NCBI RefSeq assembly: GCF_014873705.1 | Contig: NZ_JADBDS010000003.1 | Span: 62,001 to 126,000 of the forward strand | DNA length: 64,000 nucleotides | Direction of reading: 5' to 3' | DNA from: Mycobacterium sp. OAS707 | Lineage (GTDB): Bacteria; Actinomycetota; Actinomycetes; Mycobacteriales; Mycobacteriaceae | Shown here: positions 48,616-57,313 of the stretch, in pieces | Layout: every line of letters starts with the position of its first letter | Position numbering within the stretch: the first letter of the stretch is position 1 | The notes under the pieces: model-generated | The model's database searches: none | Told to the model about the DNA's origin: nothing | What the model saw: the letters and a program-made list of their open reading frames with translations, nothing else | Program-made: the position numbers and the translations under genes

Positions 48616-49956
48616 ATGAACCTGCTGTCGCGGATCTTCCGCAGCACGCCTTCGCTTCGAACCCGAGTGGTGGTCGCGACAGCTATCGGCGCCGCGATTC
48701 CGGTCCTCATCGTCGGGACCGTGGTGTGGGTCGGCATCACCAACGACCGCAAGGAGCGGCTGGACCGCAGGCTCGACGAGGCCGCGGGCTTCGCGATCCC
48801 GTTCCTCCCCCGCGGGCTCGACGAGATTCCCAAGTCGCCGAACGACCAGGACGCCGTCATCACGGTGCGCAAGAACGGCCAGGTGTCGTCCAACTCGGAT
48901 GTCGTGCTGCCTGAGCTGCCGGCCGGCTACGAGGACACCTTTGTCGACGGTGTGCGGTATCGCGTCCGCACCGTGGAGATTCGGGCACCGGAGCCGATGG
49001 CGGTCGCGGTCGGGGACACCTACGACGCGACCATCGGCGACACGAACAATCTGCACCGGCGGGTGATCATCATCTGCTTCTTGGCCATCGTCGCGTCGAC
49101 CGTGTTCGGTTGGATGCTGGCCACTTTCGCGGTGCGCCCGTTCAAACGGCTGGCCCAACAGACGAGCCAGATCGATGCGGGCGACGAACCACCCGAGATC
49201 GAAGTGCGCGGCGCCACCGAAGCCGTCGAGATCGCCGACGCCGTCAAGGGCATGCTGGGCCGCATCTGGGAAGAGCAGGGCCGCACCAAGGCGGCACTCG
49301 CGTCTGCCCGCGACTTCTCCGCGGTGTCCGCCCACGAACTGCGCACCCCGCTGACCGCGATGCGGACGAATCTCGAGGTGCTTGCCACGCTGGATCTTCC
49401 CGAAGAGCAGCGCAAAGAGGTGGTCAACGACGTCATCCGCACGCAGTCCCGCATCGAGGCCACCCTCGGGGCGCTGGAGCGGCTGGCGCAGGGCGAGCTG
49501 TCGACCTCCGACGACCACGTGCCCGTCGACATCACCGAACTGCTCGACCGCGCCGCGCACGACGCGATGCGGGTGTACCCGGACCTGGACGTCTCTCTGG
49601 TGCCTGCACCGACCGTCATCATCGTCGGGCTGCCGGCCGGGCTGCGGCTGGCCGTCGACAACGCGATCGCCAACGCGGTCAAACACGGTGGCGCGACACG
49701 GGTGCAATTGTCGGCGGTCAGTTCACGCGAAGGCGTTGAGATCGCGATCGACGACGACGGCGTCGGCATCCCAGCCGAAGAGCGTCGACTGGTGTTCGAG
49801 CGGTTCTCGCGCGGCTCGACGGCGTCGGTCTCCGGCTCGGGGCTTGGCCTGGCGCTGGTCGCCCAGCAGGCCGAATTGCACGGCGGCACAGCCTCATTGG
49901 AGGACAGCCCGCTTGGCGGCGTCCGGCTGCTGCTGCGGCTGCCAGGGCCTCGCTAG
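48616..49956 (+). CDS. prrB: Sensor histidine kinase PrrB
   Basis: A 446-residue membrane histidine kinase. TM1 is at about 18-40 and TM2 at 149-171, with a ~105-residue extracytoplasmic sensor between them. A HAMP domain follows (around 172-222). The phosphoacceptor is H240 in SAHELRTPLTAM, and the ATP-binding HATPase domain contains DNAIANAVKHGG (N box), DDDGVGIP (G1) and GSGLGLALV (G2). Paired with prrA. The end overlaps the convergent FKBP gene by 4 bases. Confidence 0.96.
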   Translation: MNLLSRIFRSTPSLRTRVVVATAIGAAIPVLIVGTVVWVGITNDRKERLDRRLDEAAGFAIPFLPRGLDEIPKSPNDQDAVITVRKNGQVSSNSDVVLPELPAGYEDTFVDGVRYRVRTVEIRAPEPMAVAVGDTYDATIGDTNNLHRRVIIICFLAIVASTVFGWMLATFAVRPFKRLAQQTSQIDAGDEPPEIEVRGATEAVEIADAVKGMLGRIWEEQGRTKAALASARDFSAVSAHELRTPLTAMRTNLEVLATLDLPEEQRKEVVNDVIRTQSRIEATLGALERLAQGELSTSDDHVPVDITELLDRAAHDAMRVYPDLDVSLVPAPTVIIVGLPAGLRLAVDNAIANAVKHGGATRVQLSAVSSREGVEIAIDDDGVGIPAEERRLVFERFSRGSTASVSGSGLGLALVAQQAELHGGTASLEDSPLGGVRLLLRLPGPR

Positions 49957-50324
49957 CGGGTGGCCAGCAGGTCGATGACGAAAATCAGAGTCTTGCCCGA
50001 CAGGCGGTGCCCGCCACCGGAGGGACCGTAGGCCTGTTCCGGCGGGATGGTGAGCTGGCGACGGCCGCCGACCTTCATGCCGGGAATGCCGTCCTGCCAG
50101 CCCTGGATCAGGCCGCGCAGCGGAAACTCGATCGACTCGCCGCGATTCCACGAGCTGTCGAACTCTTCTCCGGAGTCGTACTCGACGCCGACGTAGTGCA
50201 CCTCGACGGTGCCGCCTGGCACGGCCTCCGCGCCGTCGCCGACGACGATGTCTCTGATGACGAGGTCCGTAGGAGCAGGCCCGTCGGGAAACTCGATCTC
50301 TGGCTTGGTAGTCACCGCACTCAC
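49953..50324 (-). CDS. FKBP-type peptidyl-prolyl cis-trans isomerase
   Basis: A 123-residue FKBP domain: GDGAEAVPGGTVEVHYVG, FDSSWNRGESIEFPL, LIQGWQDGIPGMKVGGRR and IPPEQAYGPSGGG are the standard blocks, with the active-site aromatic residues in place. It speeds up proline isomerisation during folding. No signal peptide, so cytosolic. GTG start at 50324. Convergent with prrB and divergent from the DUF2630 gene, 14 bases away. Confidence 0.93.
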   Translation of the reverse strand: MSAVTTKPEIEFPDGPAPTDLVIRDIVVGDGAEAVPGGTVEVHYVGVEYDSGEEFDSSWNRGESIEFPLRGLIQGWQDGIPGMKVGGRRQLTIPPEQAYGPSGGGHRLSGKTLIFVIDLLATR

Positions 50325-50338
50325 CGTAGTCTGGATCC

Positions 50339-50587
50339 GTGGCCAAAGATGAAGACATTCTCGCGCAGGTCAACAAGCTCGTGGCTGAGGAGCAGGACCT
50401 ACGGGCCAAGCTGCAGAGCCACCAGATCGACGAGTCCGAGGAACATCAGCGACTGCGTGCGGTCGAGGTGGCACTCGATCAGTGCTGGGACCTGCTGCGG
50501 CAGCGCAGAGCACTGCGCGAGACCGGCGGCGACGCGCGCGAGGCCAAGGTGCGACCGGCCGATGAGGTCGAGGGCTACCTGAGCTGA
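50339..50587 (+). CDS. DUF2630 protein (Rv0898c homologue)
   Basis: An 82-residue helical protein (LAQVNKLVAEEQDLRAKL, then HQRLRAVEVALDQCWDLLRQRRA) matching the DUF2630 family and Rv0898c in size and position. Function unknown. GTG start. Its TGA overlaps a possible CTG start of the following oxidoreductase, as in M. tuberculosis where Rv0898c and Rv0897c are adjacent. Confidence 0.88.
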   Translation: MAKDEDILAQVNKLVAEEQDLRAKLQSHQIDESEEHQRLRAVEVALDQCWDLLRQRRALRETGGDAREAKVRPADEVEGYLS

Positions 50588-50604
50588 AGCAGCACTTCGA
50601 CGCC

Positions 50605-52122
50605 GTGATCGTCGGCGGCGGGCACAACGGTCTGGTCGCCGCTGCATACCTGGCTCGCGCCGGTCGCAGTGTGCAGGTGCTCGAGAGGCTGGACCACGTC
50701 GGTGGTGCGGCGGTGTCCGCGCATGCCTTCGACGGTGTCGACGCCCGGCTGTCGCGCTACTCGTATCTGGTCAGCCTGCTGCCGCAGCGCATCGTCGACG
50801 AGCTTGGCGTGCGGGTGCGGTTGGTCCGCAGGCGCTACTCCTCCTACACCCCCGATCCGGCAACGGCCGGCCGCACCGGCCTGTTGATCGGGCCCGCGTC
50901 GACGTTCGGCGCGGTCGGGGCTTCCGGCGACGAAGCCGGGTTCGCGCAGTTCTACCAGCGATGCCGCGCTGTCACATCCCGGCTGTGGCCGACGTTGTTG
51001 CAACCGCTGCGCACCCGCGACGAAGCCCGCAAGCTCGTGGGCGCCGACGACGCGTGGCGGTTCATGTTCGACGAGCCGATCGGGCAGGCGATCACCGCGG
51101 CGGTGGGCAACGATCTGGTGCGCGGCGTGATGGCGACCGATGCGTTGATCGGCACTTTCGCCAGTACCGACGATCCGACTCTGGTGCAGAACGTGTGCTT
51201 CCTCTACCACCTGCTCGGCGGCGGCACCGGCGACTGGGACGTCCCTGTCGGCGGCATGGGTGCCGTCACCGGCGCACTGGCCGCGTCGGCCGCAGGACAC
51301 GGGGCCGAAATCCTCACGGGTGCAGATGTTTACGCACTCGCTGAAGACGGCGAAGTGAACTACCGCCGCGACGGCCAGGAACACAGCGTGCACGCCGACG
51401 TCGTATTGGCCAACGTAACGCCCGTGGTTCTGGCGCGACTGCTTGGCGAATCCGAACCGGCGTTGACGCCAGGCGCGCAGGTGAAGGTGAACCTGATGCT
51501 TCGCCGACTGCCGCGACTGCGGGACGACAGCGTCACACCCGAGCAGGCGTTCGGCGGCACGTTCCACATCAACGAGACATACAGCCAACTCGACGTCGCA
51601 TACCAGCGCGCCGAGCACGGCGTGGTGCCCGATCCGCTGCCATGCGAGATCTACTGCCATTCGCTGACGGATCCGAGCATCTTGTCGGATCGGTTGCGGG
51701 AGTCCGGTGCGCAGACGCTGACGGTTTTCGGCCTGCACACCCCGCACAGCCTGGTCGTCGGCGGCGACCCCGACCGCGCGCGGGAAGCGTTGACCTCCGC
51801 GGTGTTGAACTCGTTGAATTCCGTTCTGGCCGAGCCGATTCACGATGTTCTGATGGAGGATGCCGCGGGCCGGCCGTGCATCGAGGCGAAGACCACGCTG
51901 GATCTGGAGCAGACGCTGGGGATGACGGGCGGCAACATATTTCACGGTGCGTTGCAGTGGCCGTTCGCTGAGGACGACGAGCCCTTGAACACGCCCGCAC
52001 AACGCTGGGGCGTGGCCACCGCCCATGACCGGATCATGTTGTGCGGCTCGGGTTCTCGCCGGGGCGGTGCGGTGTCGGGCATCGGCGGTCACAACGCTGC
52101 GATGGCGGTGCTGGAGAGCTAG
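50605..52122 (+). CDS. Phytoene-dehydrogenase-like FAD oxidoreductase (Rv0897c homologue)
   Basis: A 505-residue FAD-dependent oxidoreductase of the phytoene desaturase/amine oxidase superfamily, with the FAD-binding GGGHNGLVAAAYLARAG at the N-terminus and the terminal FAD motif GSGSRRGGAVSGIGGHNAA. GTG 50605 starts inside the first beta strand; the frame continues upstream with HFDA before it, so a CTG at 50584, overlapping the DUF2630 stop, may be the true start. Substrate unknown. It ends in a 4-base overlap with the convergent cyclase-like gene. Confidence 0.9.
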   Translation: MIVGGGHNGLVAAAYLARAGRSVQVLERLDHVGGAAVSAHAFDGVDARLSRYSYLVSLLPQRIVDELGVRVRLVRRRYSSYTPDPATAGRTGLLIGPASTFGAVGASGDEAGFAQFYQRCRAVTSRLWPTLLQPLRTRDEARKLVGADDAWRFMFDEPIGQAITAAVGNDLVRGVMATDALIGTFASTDDPTLVQNVCFLYHLLGGGTGDWDVPVGGMGAVTGALAASAAGHGAEILTGADVYALAEDGEVNYRRDGQEHSVHADVVLANVTPVVLARLLGESEPALTPGAQVKVNLMLRRLPRLRDDSVTPEQAFGGTFHINETYSQLDVAYQRAEHGVVPDPLPCEIYCHSLTDPSILSDRLRESGAQTLTVFGLHTPHSLVVGGDPDRAREALTSAVLNSLNSVLAEPIHDVLMEDAAGRPCIEAKTTLDLEQTLGMTGGNIFHGALQWPFAEDDEPLNTPAQRWGVATAHDRIMLCGSGSRRGGAVSGIGGHNAAMAVLES

Positions 52123-55100
52123 GGCATCGCAGCTGCCCATGCCATGTGGCCCTCGAAGCCGAGTTCGGTGGCCATGTCGCGGTAGCGGTCCCTGAGATCG
52201 CCGTAGGCCCCCTCGTCGCCGCGCGCTCGGGCGAGCATAGCGCGCAATTGCATTACGGTGATGTCGCGCACCACCACACCGTCGAGCGGCGCGGCAGCCA
52301 ACCTGTCAACAGCGGTTTCCGCCTGTGCTAATGCACCGCGATCGCCCTGTTCCAGAAGGGTTTCCACGAACAACCTGGTCGCGGCACTGCAGTAGGCGTA
52401 CTGCTCGTTGTCATAGATGGCGTCCAGCGCAGTTTGCATTGCCTGGGCCACCCCGCGGAAGTCTCCGCCTCTGACTTGCTCCCGGGCCGTGCAGAGGGCG
52501 ATGAGCGGCAGTTCCGACTTGAAGAAACTTCCGTTTTCGCACATCTGGCGCACCTCGGACAGCAGCTTCAGTGCGCGATCGCGGTCAGACGCCCCCTCGA
52601 GCAGGGCCAGCGCCAGCGTGTACGTAGTCAGGCCAACTGCATTGTGGTCGGCGAAGTTGACCGCGATCTGTCGCATTTCATCGAGCTCGGCCAGGACATC
52701 GTCGTCCGCAAGCAGTACCCCGTTGCCGACGGCCGCGGCGTACTTGTAGACAATGACGCTGGCATAAGTCAGCGGGTCGATGCCGCGCGCCATCTCGGCG
52801 GCATCATCGAAGTCGTTACGCCACCCGGAGATTCCCAACTGGTATCGCGCCACCCCACGGAATGCCAGCGCAATAGCCAACGGGGAGCCGACCAGGAAAT
52901 TTCCCTTTGTCGGATCACCTTTCGCCAGCGCGATGTTGAGCTCCGACCAGCGCAGGATGTCGTCCATCTCACGGGTTTCCTGTTTGATTGCCATTGGCCC
53001 GAAGCACATTCCGACCATGAAGTCGGAATCCCCTATCGCCTCCAGCAGCGCCTCGTGCTCGGTGGCCAGCCGTGAGGCGTCGCGAACGCGTCCTCTTGCC
53101 ATCCGCTCGGTCATCTCACCGAGCATCCCCATTGCCAGTGACCGCTTATCGTCGGCCTGCGAACATAGATCTCGCAACTCACCGAATCCGGAATCGGCGA
53201 AACTCGAAGCCGACCGATAGGTCGTTGCACACAGCTGGGTTCGAGGCGCAATGCGCATCCGCAGCCGATCCGGATCGTCCGCTGGCAGCGCGTCGGCGAT
53301 GTCCCTTGCGCGCGACCAGCTTGTTCGCGCCGCCGTGATATCACGAATGATCGACCACGCGCCTGCCCGCATGTGCCACTCGTATGCTGCGCGGGGGTCA
53401 CCGGCGGCCTCGAGATGCTCGGCGATGAGGGCGGCGTTCTGATCGTCGGGTTCGATCGTCTCCGCCAGCCGCCGATGTAGCTGCGCACGATCGGATTTGA
53501 GTTGGGATTCGTACGCTACGGCGCGGATCAGACCATGCCGGAACGCGAACTGCGGCCGGGGCGCGAACGCAGTCTGATCGATCAGCTCGGCAGCGACGAG
53601 CTCGCTCAGCGCCGGTTCGATCTGCAGCGCCTCCAGCATTTCGGGCCCGAACTGAGATCCGATCACCGCCGCGGCGTTGAGTGCGCGCTTCGCCGCGGGG
53701 TCCAGACGGTCGATGCGAGAGGCGATCACGGCCTGCAATGTGCTCGGCACGTTGACATCTCGAGCCGGCTCGACGCACAGGTAGCATCCGCGCCCGCCGA
53801 TCAACACGTCGCGCTCCCTCAGATCCCGCACGATCTCCTCGGCGAAAAATGGGTTGCCCCCGGCACGCTCGGCGACCAAATCGGCCAACTCGGCCACCGA
53901 TCTGTCCTCACCCAGCAGCTCAGTGCTGAGCTTCGACATGTGCGCATCGTCGAGCGGTTCAAGAGCAATGGTCTGCATGCGAGGGGCACGGGTAAGCGCA
54001 CCACTGTATTCCGGGCGGTATGTGATCAGCACAAGGGACCGAGTTCGCGGCACGACGGCGATGAAGTCCGAGAGCATCGACTCGCTGATGTCGTCGATCC
54101 AATGCGCGTCCTCGATGACGTAGACGGTCGGCGTATCCCTCGCAAGCGCCGCGGCGTTCACCATTGCGGCGATCCGGCGTCGCCTGGCGTCGGGATCCAT
54201 CATGGGCAGCGCAGCTGCTGGATCGCCGATGCCAAGCAGATCTTCGAGGATGATCAGATCCTCTTCCTCAGCTCCTGAAAAGCGTTCCCGTATCTGCGCT
54301 CGCGCCGCATCGTCGGTCAAACCCTGCGCGTTGGTCGTCGCCCTCAGCAGAGCCCCCGCCGCGTGAAAAGGGATGTCGGCAGTGTGTGACTCGCACAGCG
54401 TCGTGGCCACCTCGACGCCCATATCCGTTGCACACGAGCAGATCTCGCGCAGCATGCGAGTCTTACCGATGCCCGGCGGACCGACGAGGCTGACCACACA
54501 TCCGCGTCCGTTGACCGCCCGTTCGAGAAGTCCGCGCAGTGCAGCCATCTCCCAGTCCCTGCCGACGAACGTTGTCTCGACTCGAGTCGCACGCCGTCCC
54601 GAAGCGATGCCCAGCAGACGGCGTGCGGGCACTGGTTCGTGGCCGCCCTTGATGTGGACAAGCTCGGGATCGCCCAGCATGGTCGCGTTCTCCACCAACC
54701 GCGCTGTCGATTCGCTGACCATCACCCCACCGGGCGGCGCCGCCGACTCCATCCGCTGGGCCATGCCCACCTGCTCGCCGACGGCGGTGTAAGCCAAAGG
54801 GCCAGAGCCGATCTCGCCGGTGATCACGCCACCCGAGTTCAGCCCGATGCGCAGCTGCAACACCACATGGTCGCGACGCTCGACCTCATCGTCGAGGCTC
54901 TTTACGTCCTTTTGAATGTCCAGCGCCGCCCGACAGGCGCGGACCGCGTGATCCTCCAGCGCAATGGGTGCGCCGAAGACGGCCATCAGGCCGTCGCCGG
55001 TGAACTTGTCGACAGTGCCGCCGTAGCGGTGGACGATCGCAGAACACCGGTTGAAGAGCTCACCCATGATCTCCCGCAGCCGCTCGGCACCCAGCGTGGC

Positions 55101-55256
55101 CGCGATATCCATCGAATGAACGACATCGGCGAAGAGCACCGTCACTTGCTTGTATTCAGCGCGACTTTCGATGGATGCGACGGGTGAACCGCAGGCGTCA
55201 CAGAAGCGGGCGCCCTCGCGTGGCTCGGCGCCGCAGGTTCCGCACGGTGTCGCCAC
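52119..55256 (-). CDS. Zinc ribbon - class III cyclase-like - AAA ATPase - TPR-like protein
   Basis: A 1045-residue multidomain protein. Residues 5-22 form a zinc ribbon (CGTC, CDAC). Residues ~35-190 are a class III adenylate/guanylate cyclase domain with metal aspartates D44 (FADVV) and D88 (GDGLMAVFG). Residues ~228-500 are an AAA/STAND ATPase with Walker A GPPGIGKT (259-266) and VIEDAHWID. The rest is helical repeat. The cyclase transition-state pair is altered: the usual Asn of the N-x3-R motif is Gly (G164) while R168 remains, so activity is in doubt. Unlike some mycobacterial relatives, no C-terminal LuxR domain is present. ATG at 55256; monocistronic. Confidence 0.9.
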   Translation of the reverse strand: MATPCGTCGAEPREGARFCDACGSPVASIESRAEYKQVTVLFADVVHSMDIAATLGAERLREIMGELFNRCSAIVHRYGGTVDKFTGDGLMAVFGAPIALEDHAVRACRAALDIQKDVKSLDDEVERRDHVVLQLRIGLNSGGVITGEIGSGPLAYTAVGEQVGMAQRMESAAPPGGVMVSESTARLVENATMLGDPELVHIKGGHEPVPARRLLGIASGRRATRVETTFVGRDWEMAALRGLLERAVNGRGCVVSLVGPPGIGKTRMLREICSCATDMGVEVATTLCESHTADIPFHAAGALLRATTNAQGLTDDAARAQIRERFSGAEEEDLIILEDLLGIGDPAAALPMMDPDARRRRIAAMVNAAALARDTPTVYVIEDAHWIDDISESMLSDFIAVVPRTRSLVLITYRPEYSGALTRAPRMQTIALEPLDDAHMSKLSTELLGEDRSVAELADLVAERAGGNPFFAEEIVRDLRERDVLIGGRGCYLCVEPARDVNVPSTLQAVIASRIDRLDPAAKRALNAAAVIGSQFGPEMLEALQIEPALSELVAAELIDQTAFAPRPQFAFRHGLIRAVAYESQLKSDRAQLHRRLAETIEPDDQNAALIAEHLEAAGDPRAAYEWHMRAGAWSIIRDITAARTSWSRARDIADALPADDPDRLRMRIAPRTQLCATTYRSASSFADSGFGELRDLCSQADDKRSLAMGMLGEMTERMARGRVRDASRLATEHEALLEAIGDSDFMVGMCFGPMAIKQETREMDDILRWSELNIALAKGDPTKGNFLVGSPLAIALAFRGVARYQLGISGWRNDFDDAAEMARGIDPLTYASVIVYKYAAAVGNGVLLADDDVLAELDEMRQIAVNFADHNAVGLTTYTLALALLEGASDRDRALKLLSEVRQMCENGSFFKSELPLIALCTAREQVRGGDFRGVAQAMQTALDAIYDNEQYAYCSAATRLFVETLLEQGDRGALAQAETAVDRLAAAPLDGVVVRDITVMQLRAMLARARGDEGAYGDLRDRYRDMATELGFEGHMAWAAAMP

Positions 55257-55304
55257 GCCTCAATCGTGCCGCCGAGACGCAGGCCCGGCTGTGAAATGGC
55301 CTGA

Positions 55305-55724
55305 TTATTTCGCGCCAATCTGGTCGAGGATCTTCTTCAGCGCCTTGAGCTGCGCAGGGTCCAGAGCTGCCAGGGCATCGGGCGCCGGATCCTCGACCGC
55401 GTCTATCTTGGCGATCACGTCGCGGCCCGCGTCGGTCAACGAGACGACCTTGCACCGCCGGTTGGTGGGATCGGTTTCGCGGACCACCAGCCCGCGGTCC
55501 TCGAGGTAGTTGACGGCGACGGTCGCCGCGGGCGCATCCATCGTCGCGGCGTGCGCCAGCTGCTTGACCGTCATCGGTTGGCGGCTCAGCCGCTTGAGGA
55601 CGCGAATTCTGCTGAACGGCAGGCCGCTCTGTTCGATGACCGCCCGCTTCCACGCGTCGCGGTTGTCGATCACCAAAGCGGCCATTGCGCGCCAAACCCC
55701 GTCGGCCAGAGCATTACTTGACAT
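55305..55724 (-). CDS. MarR-family regulator
   Basis: A 139-residue winged-helix protein with the MarR pattern: LKRLSRQPMTVKQLAHAATMD, AVNYLEDRGLVVRETDPTNRRCKVVSLTDAG. ATG 55724 is preferred, with GAGGG about 5 bases upstream; a GTG at 55730 is an alternative. It overlaps the end of the MFS exporter gene by 11 bases, so exporter and regulator form one operon. It would repress the exporter until a phenolic or drug-like ligand binds. Confidence 0.9.
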   Translation of the reverse strand: MSSNALADGVWRAMAALVIDNRDAWKRAVIEQSGLPFSRIRVLKRLSRQPMTVKQLAHAATMDAPAATVAVNYLEDRGLVVRETDPTNRRCKVVSLTDAGRDVIAKIDAVEDPAPDALAALDPAQLKALKKILDQIGAK

Positions 55725-57174
55725 CGGCACCCTCGTATCGAACGTTCGGCCCCGCGATCAACGGTGCCAGTCGGTCAGCGGAGCGCAATGCCCGTTGCGA
55801 CGTCGAGAACAGGCCCATGACGAGGATGACGACGCCGAGGCCCGCGCACGCCAGCCACAGCGGCCGCGCCGCAACCGCGAAGTCCGCGCCCGTCGTCGAC
55901 AAGGCCGAGCCCAGCACCGAACCGCACAGCGCCACACCGACACTCACGCCGACCTGCCGGCTGGTCGAAGCGACCGCAGAGGCTGCGCCCGCGCGGTCGG
56001 TCGGCATGCCGCTGACGGCCGCATTGGTGATCGGCGCGTTGACCATCGAGAAACCGATGCCGAACACCGAGAAGATCACCAGCAGCTGCCATACCGCGGT
56101 GGTGATGGTCAGCCGAGTGAGCAGCAGCGTCGCCGCGGTGATCAGCGTGCCAGCGATCAGCAGCGAGGGACGTGCGCCGAAACGCCCGACCAACCGGCCC
56201 GAAAGCGGCGAGAAGACCAGCGCGCCAACGGCTATGGGCAAATACAGCAGGCCCGTGCGCATGGCCGAGAAGCCACGTTCGACCTGGAGGTACAGCGAGA
56301 TCATGAACAGGAACGCGCCCCATGAGGCGAAGGCACACACCGCGATCATCGTCGCCGACGCGAACGGGATGCTGCGAAAGAACCGCAGATCGATGAACGG
56401 GTCGTGGCGGCGCGACTCGTAGCGCAGGAACGCGGCGAAGGCCAGCGCGGCCACGACGGCGACGACGACGATGCGGGTGTCGGCCCAGCCCCGCACCGGG
56501 CCCTCGATCAGCACGTAGACAAGACCGAACAAGAACGCCATGCCAAGGCCCTGGCCGACGGGATCGACGTCGCGCATGGTTACTGACCGGGACTCGGGCA
56601 CGAAGATGGCTGTCAGCACGATGGCGAGCGCGCAGATCGGCAGGTTGATCCAGAACACCGCGCGCCAGTTGACCAGTTCGATGAGCAGGCCGCCGACCAT
56701 AGGACCGAGCGCCATCGAGATGCCGACGACGCCGCCCCACACGCCGATCGCCCGCGCGCGCTCGACCCGGCCGGTGAACACCTGCGTGATGATCGACATC
56801 GCAACCGGGTTCAGCATCGAGCCGCCGACGGCCTGCAGCATGCGCGCAAGGATCAAGACTTCGATGGTGGGCGACAGGCTGCACAGCAGCGAGCCGAGCG
56901 CGAACACCGTCAGCCCGATCTGAAAGGTGCGCCTTCGCCCGAAGCGGTCGGCGGTCGCGCCGGAGAGCAACAGCAGCGAGGCCAGCACCAGGGTGTAGAT
57001 GTCGATGACCCACTGCAGCTGCGACGCGGTTGCCCGCAGGTCGGCGCGGATGTTGGGAATGGCGACGTTGACGATCGTCGCGTCCATCGACACGATCAGC
57101 AGGCTCAGGCAGCAGGACACCAGGATGATGCCCTTGCGCCGAGCGCTCAGCGATCGGACGACAGTTTCATTCAC
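55714..57174 (-). CDS. MFS drug exporter, 14-helix DHA2 type
   Basis: A 486-residue major facilitator with about 14 membrane helices. It has the DHA2 motif LLLLSGATADRFGRRRTF (motif A), ARMLQAVGGSMLNP and motif C-like GPMVGGLLIELVNWRAVFWINLP. This EmrB/QacA branch exports hydrophobic drugs by proton antiport. GTG start at 57174. A 6-bp inverted repeat overlaps the start and is a candidate MarR operator. The MarR gene follows in overlap. Confidence 0.93.
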   Translation of the reverse strand: MNETVVRSLSARRKGIILVSCCLSLLIVSMDATIVNVAIPNIRADLRATASQLQWVIDIYTLVLASLLLLSGATADRFGRRRTFQIGLTVFALGSLLCSLSPTIEVLILARMLQAVGGSMLNPVAMSIITQVFTGRVERARAIGVWGGVVGISMALGPMVGGLLIELVNWRAVFWINLPICALAIVLTAIFVPESRSVTMRDVDPVGQGLGMAFLFGLVYVLIEGPVRGWADTRIVVVAVVAALAFAAFLRYESRRHDPFIDLRFFRSIPFASATMIAVCAFASWGAFLFMISLYLQVERGFSAMRTGLLYLPIAVGALVFSPLSGRLVGRFGARPSLLIAGTLITAATLLLTRLTITTAVWQLLVIFSVFGIGFSMVNAPITNAAVSGMPTDRAGAASAVASTSRQVGVSVGVALCGSVLGSALSTTGADFAVAARPLWLACAGLGVVILVMGLFSTSQRALRSADRLAPLIAGPNVRYEGADVK

Positions 57175-57188
57175 ACAACTATTGTGAA
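57170..57188. promoter_or_regulatory. Inverted repeat at the MFS start, candidate MarR site
   Basis: TTCACA (57170-57175) and TGTGAA (57183-57188) form a dyad with a 7-base centre that covers the GTG start of the MFS gene. MarR proteins bind dyads of this size at their own operon promoters. A related AGTTGT appears twice on the minus strand just here. Assignment is inference. Confidence 0.5.
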
Positions 57189-57313
57189 ACTACAACTGTT
57201 CGCAATGCAAACGCCGATGTCGTGAAATGCGTCGCAGGGCGACGAGCGACCTCAAATTGCCAACCATCAACGGCGCGTCGCCGTACAAACATGGTCGCTC
57301 ACCGCCGTGAGAG

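Noticed and set aside
47893..49707. 604-codon minus-strand frame across prrA and prrB
   Set aside because: Low-complexity His/Arg/Gly translation with no domain; prrA and prrB on plus are unmistakable.
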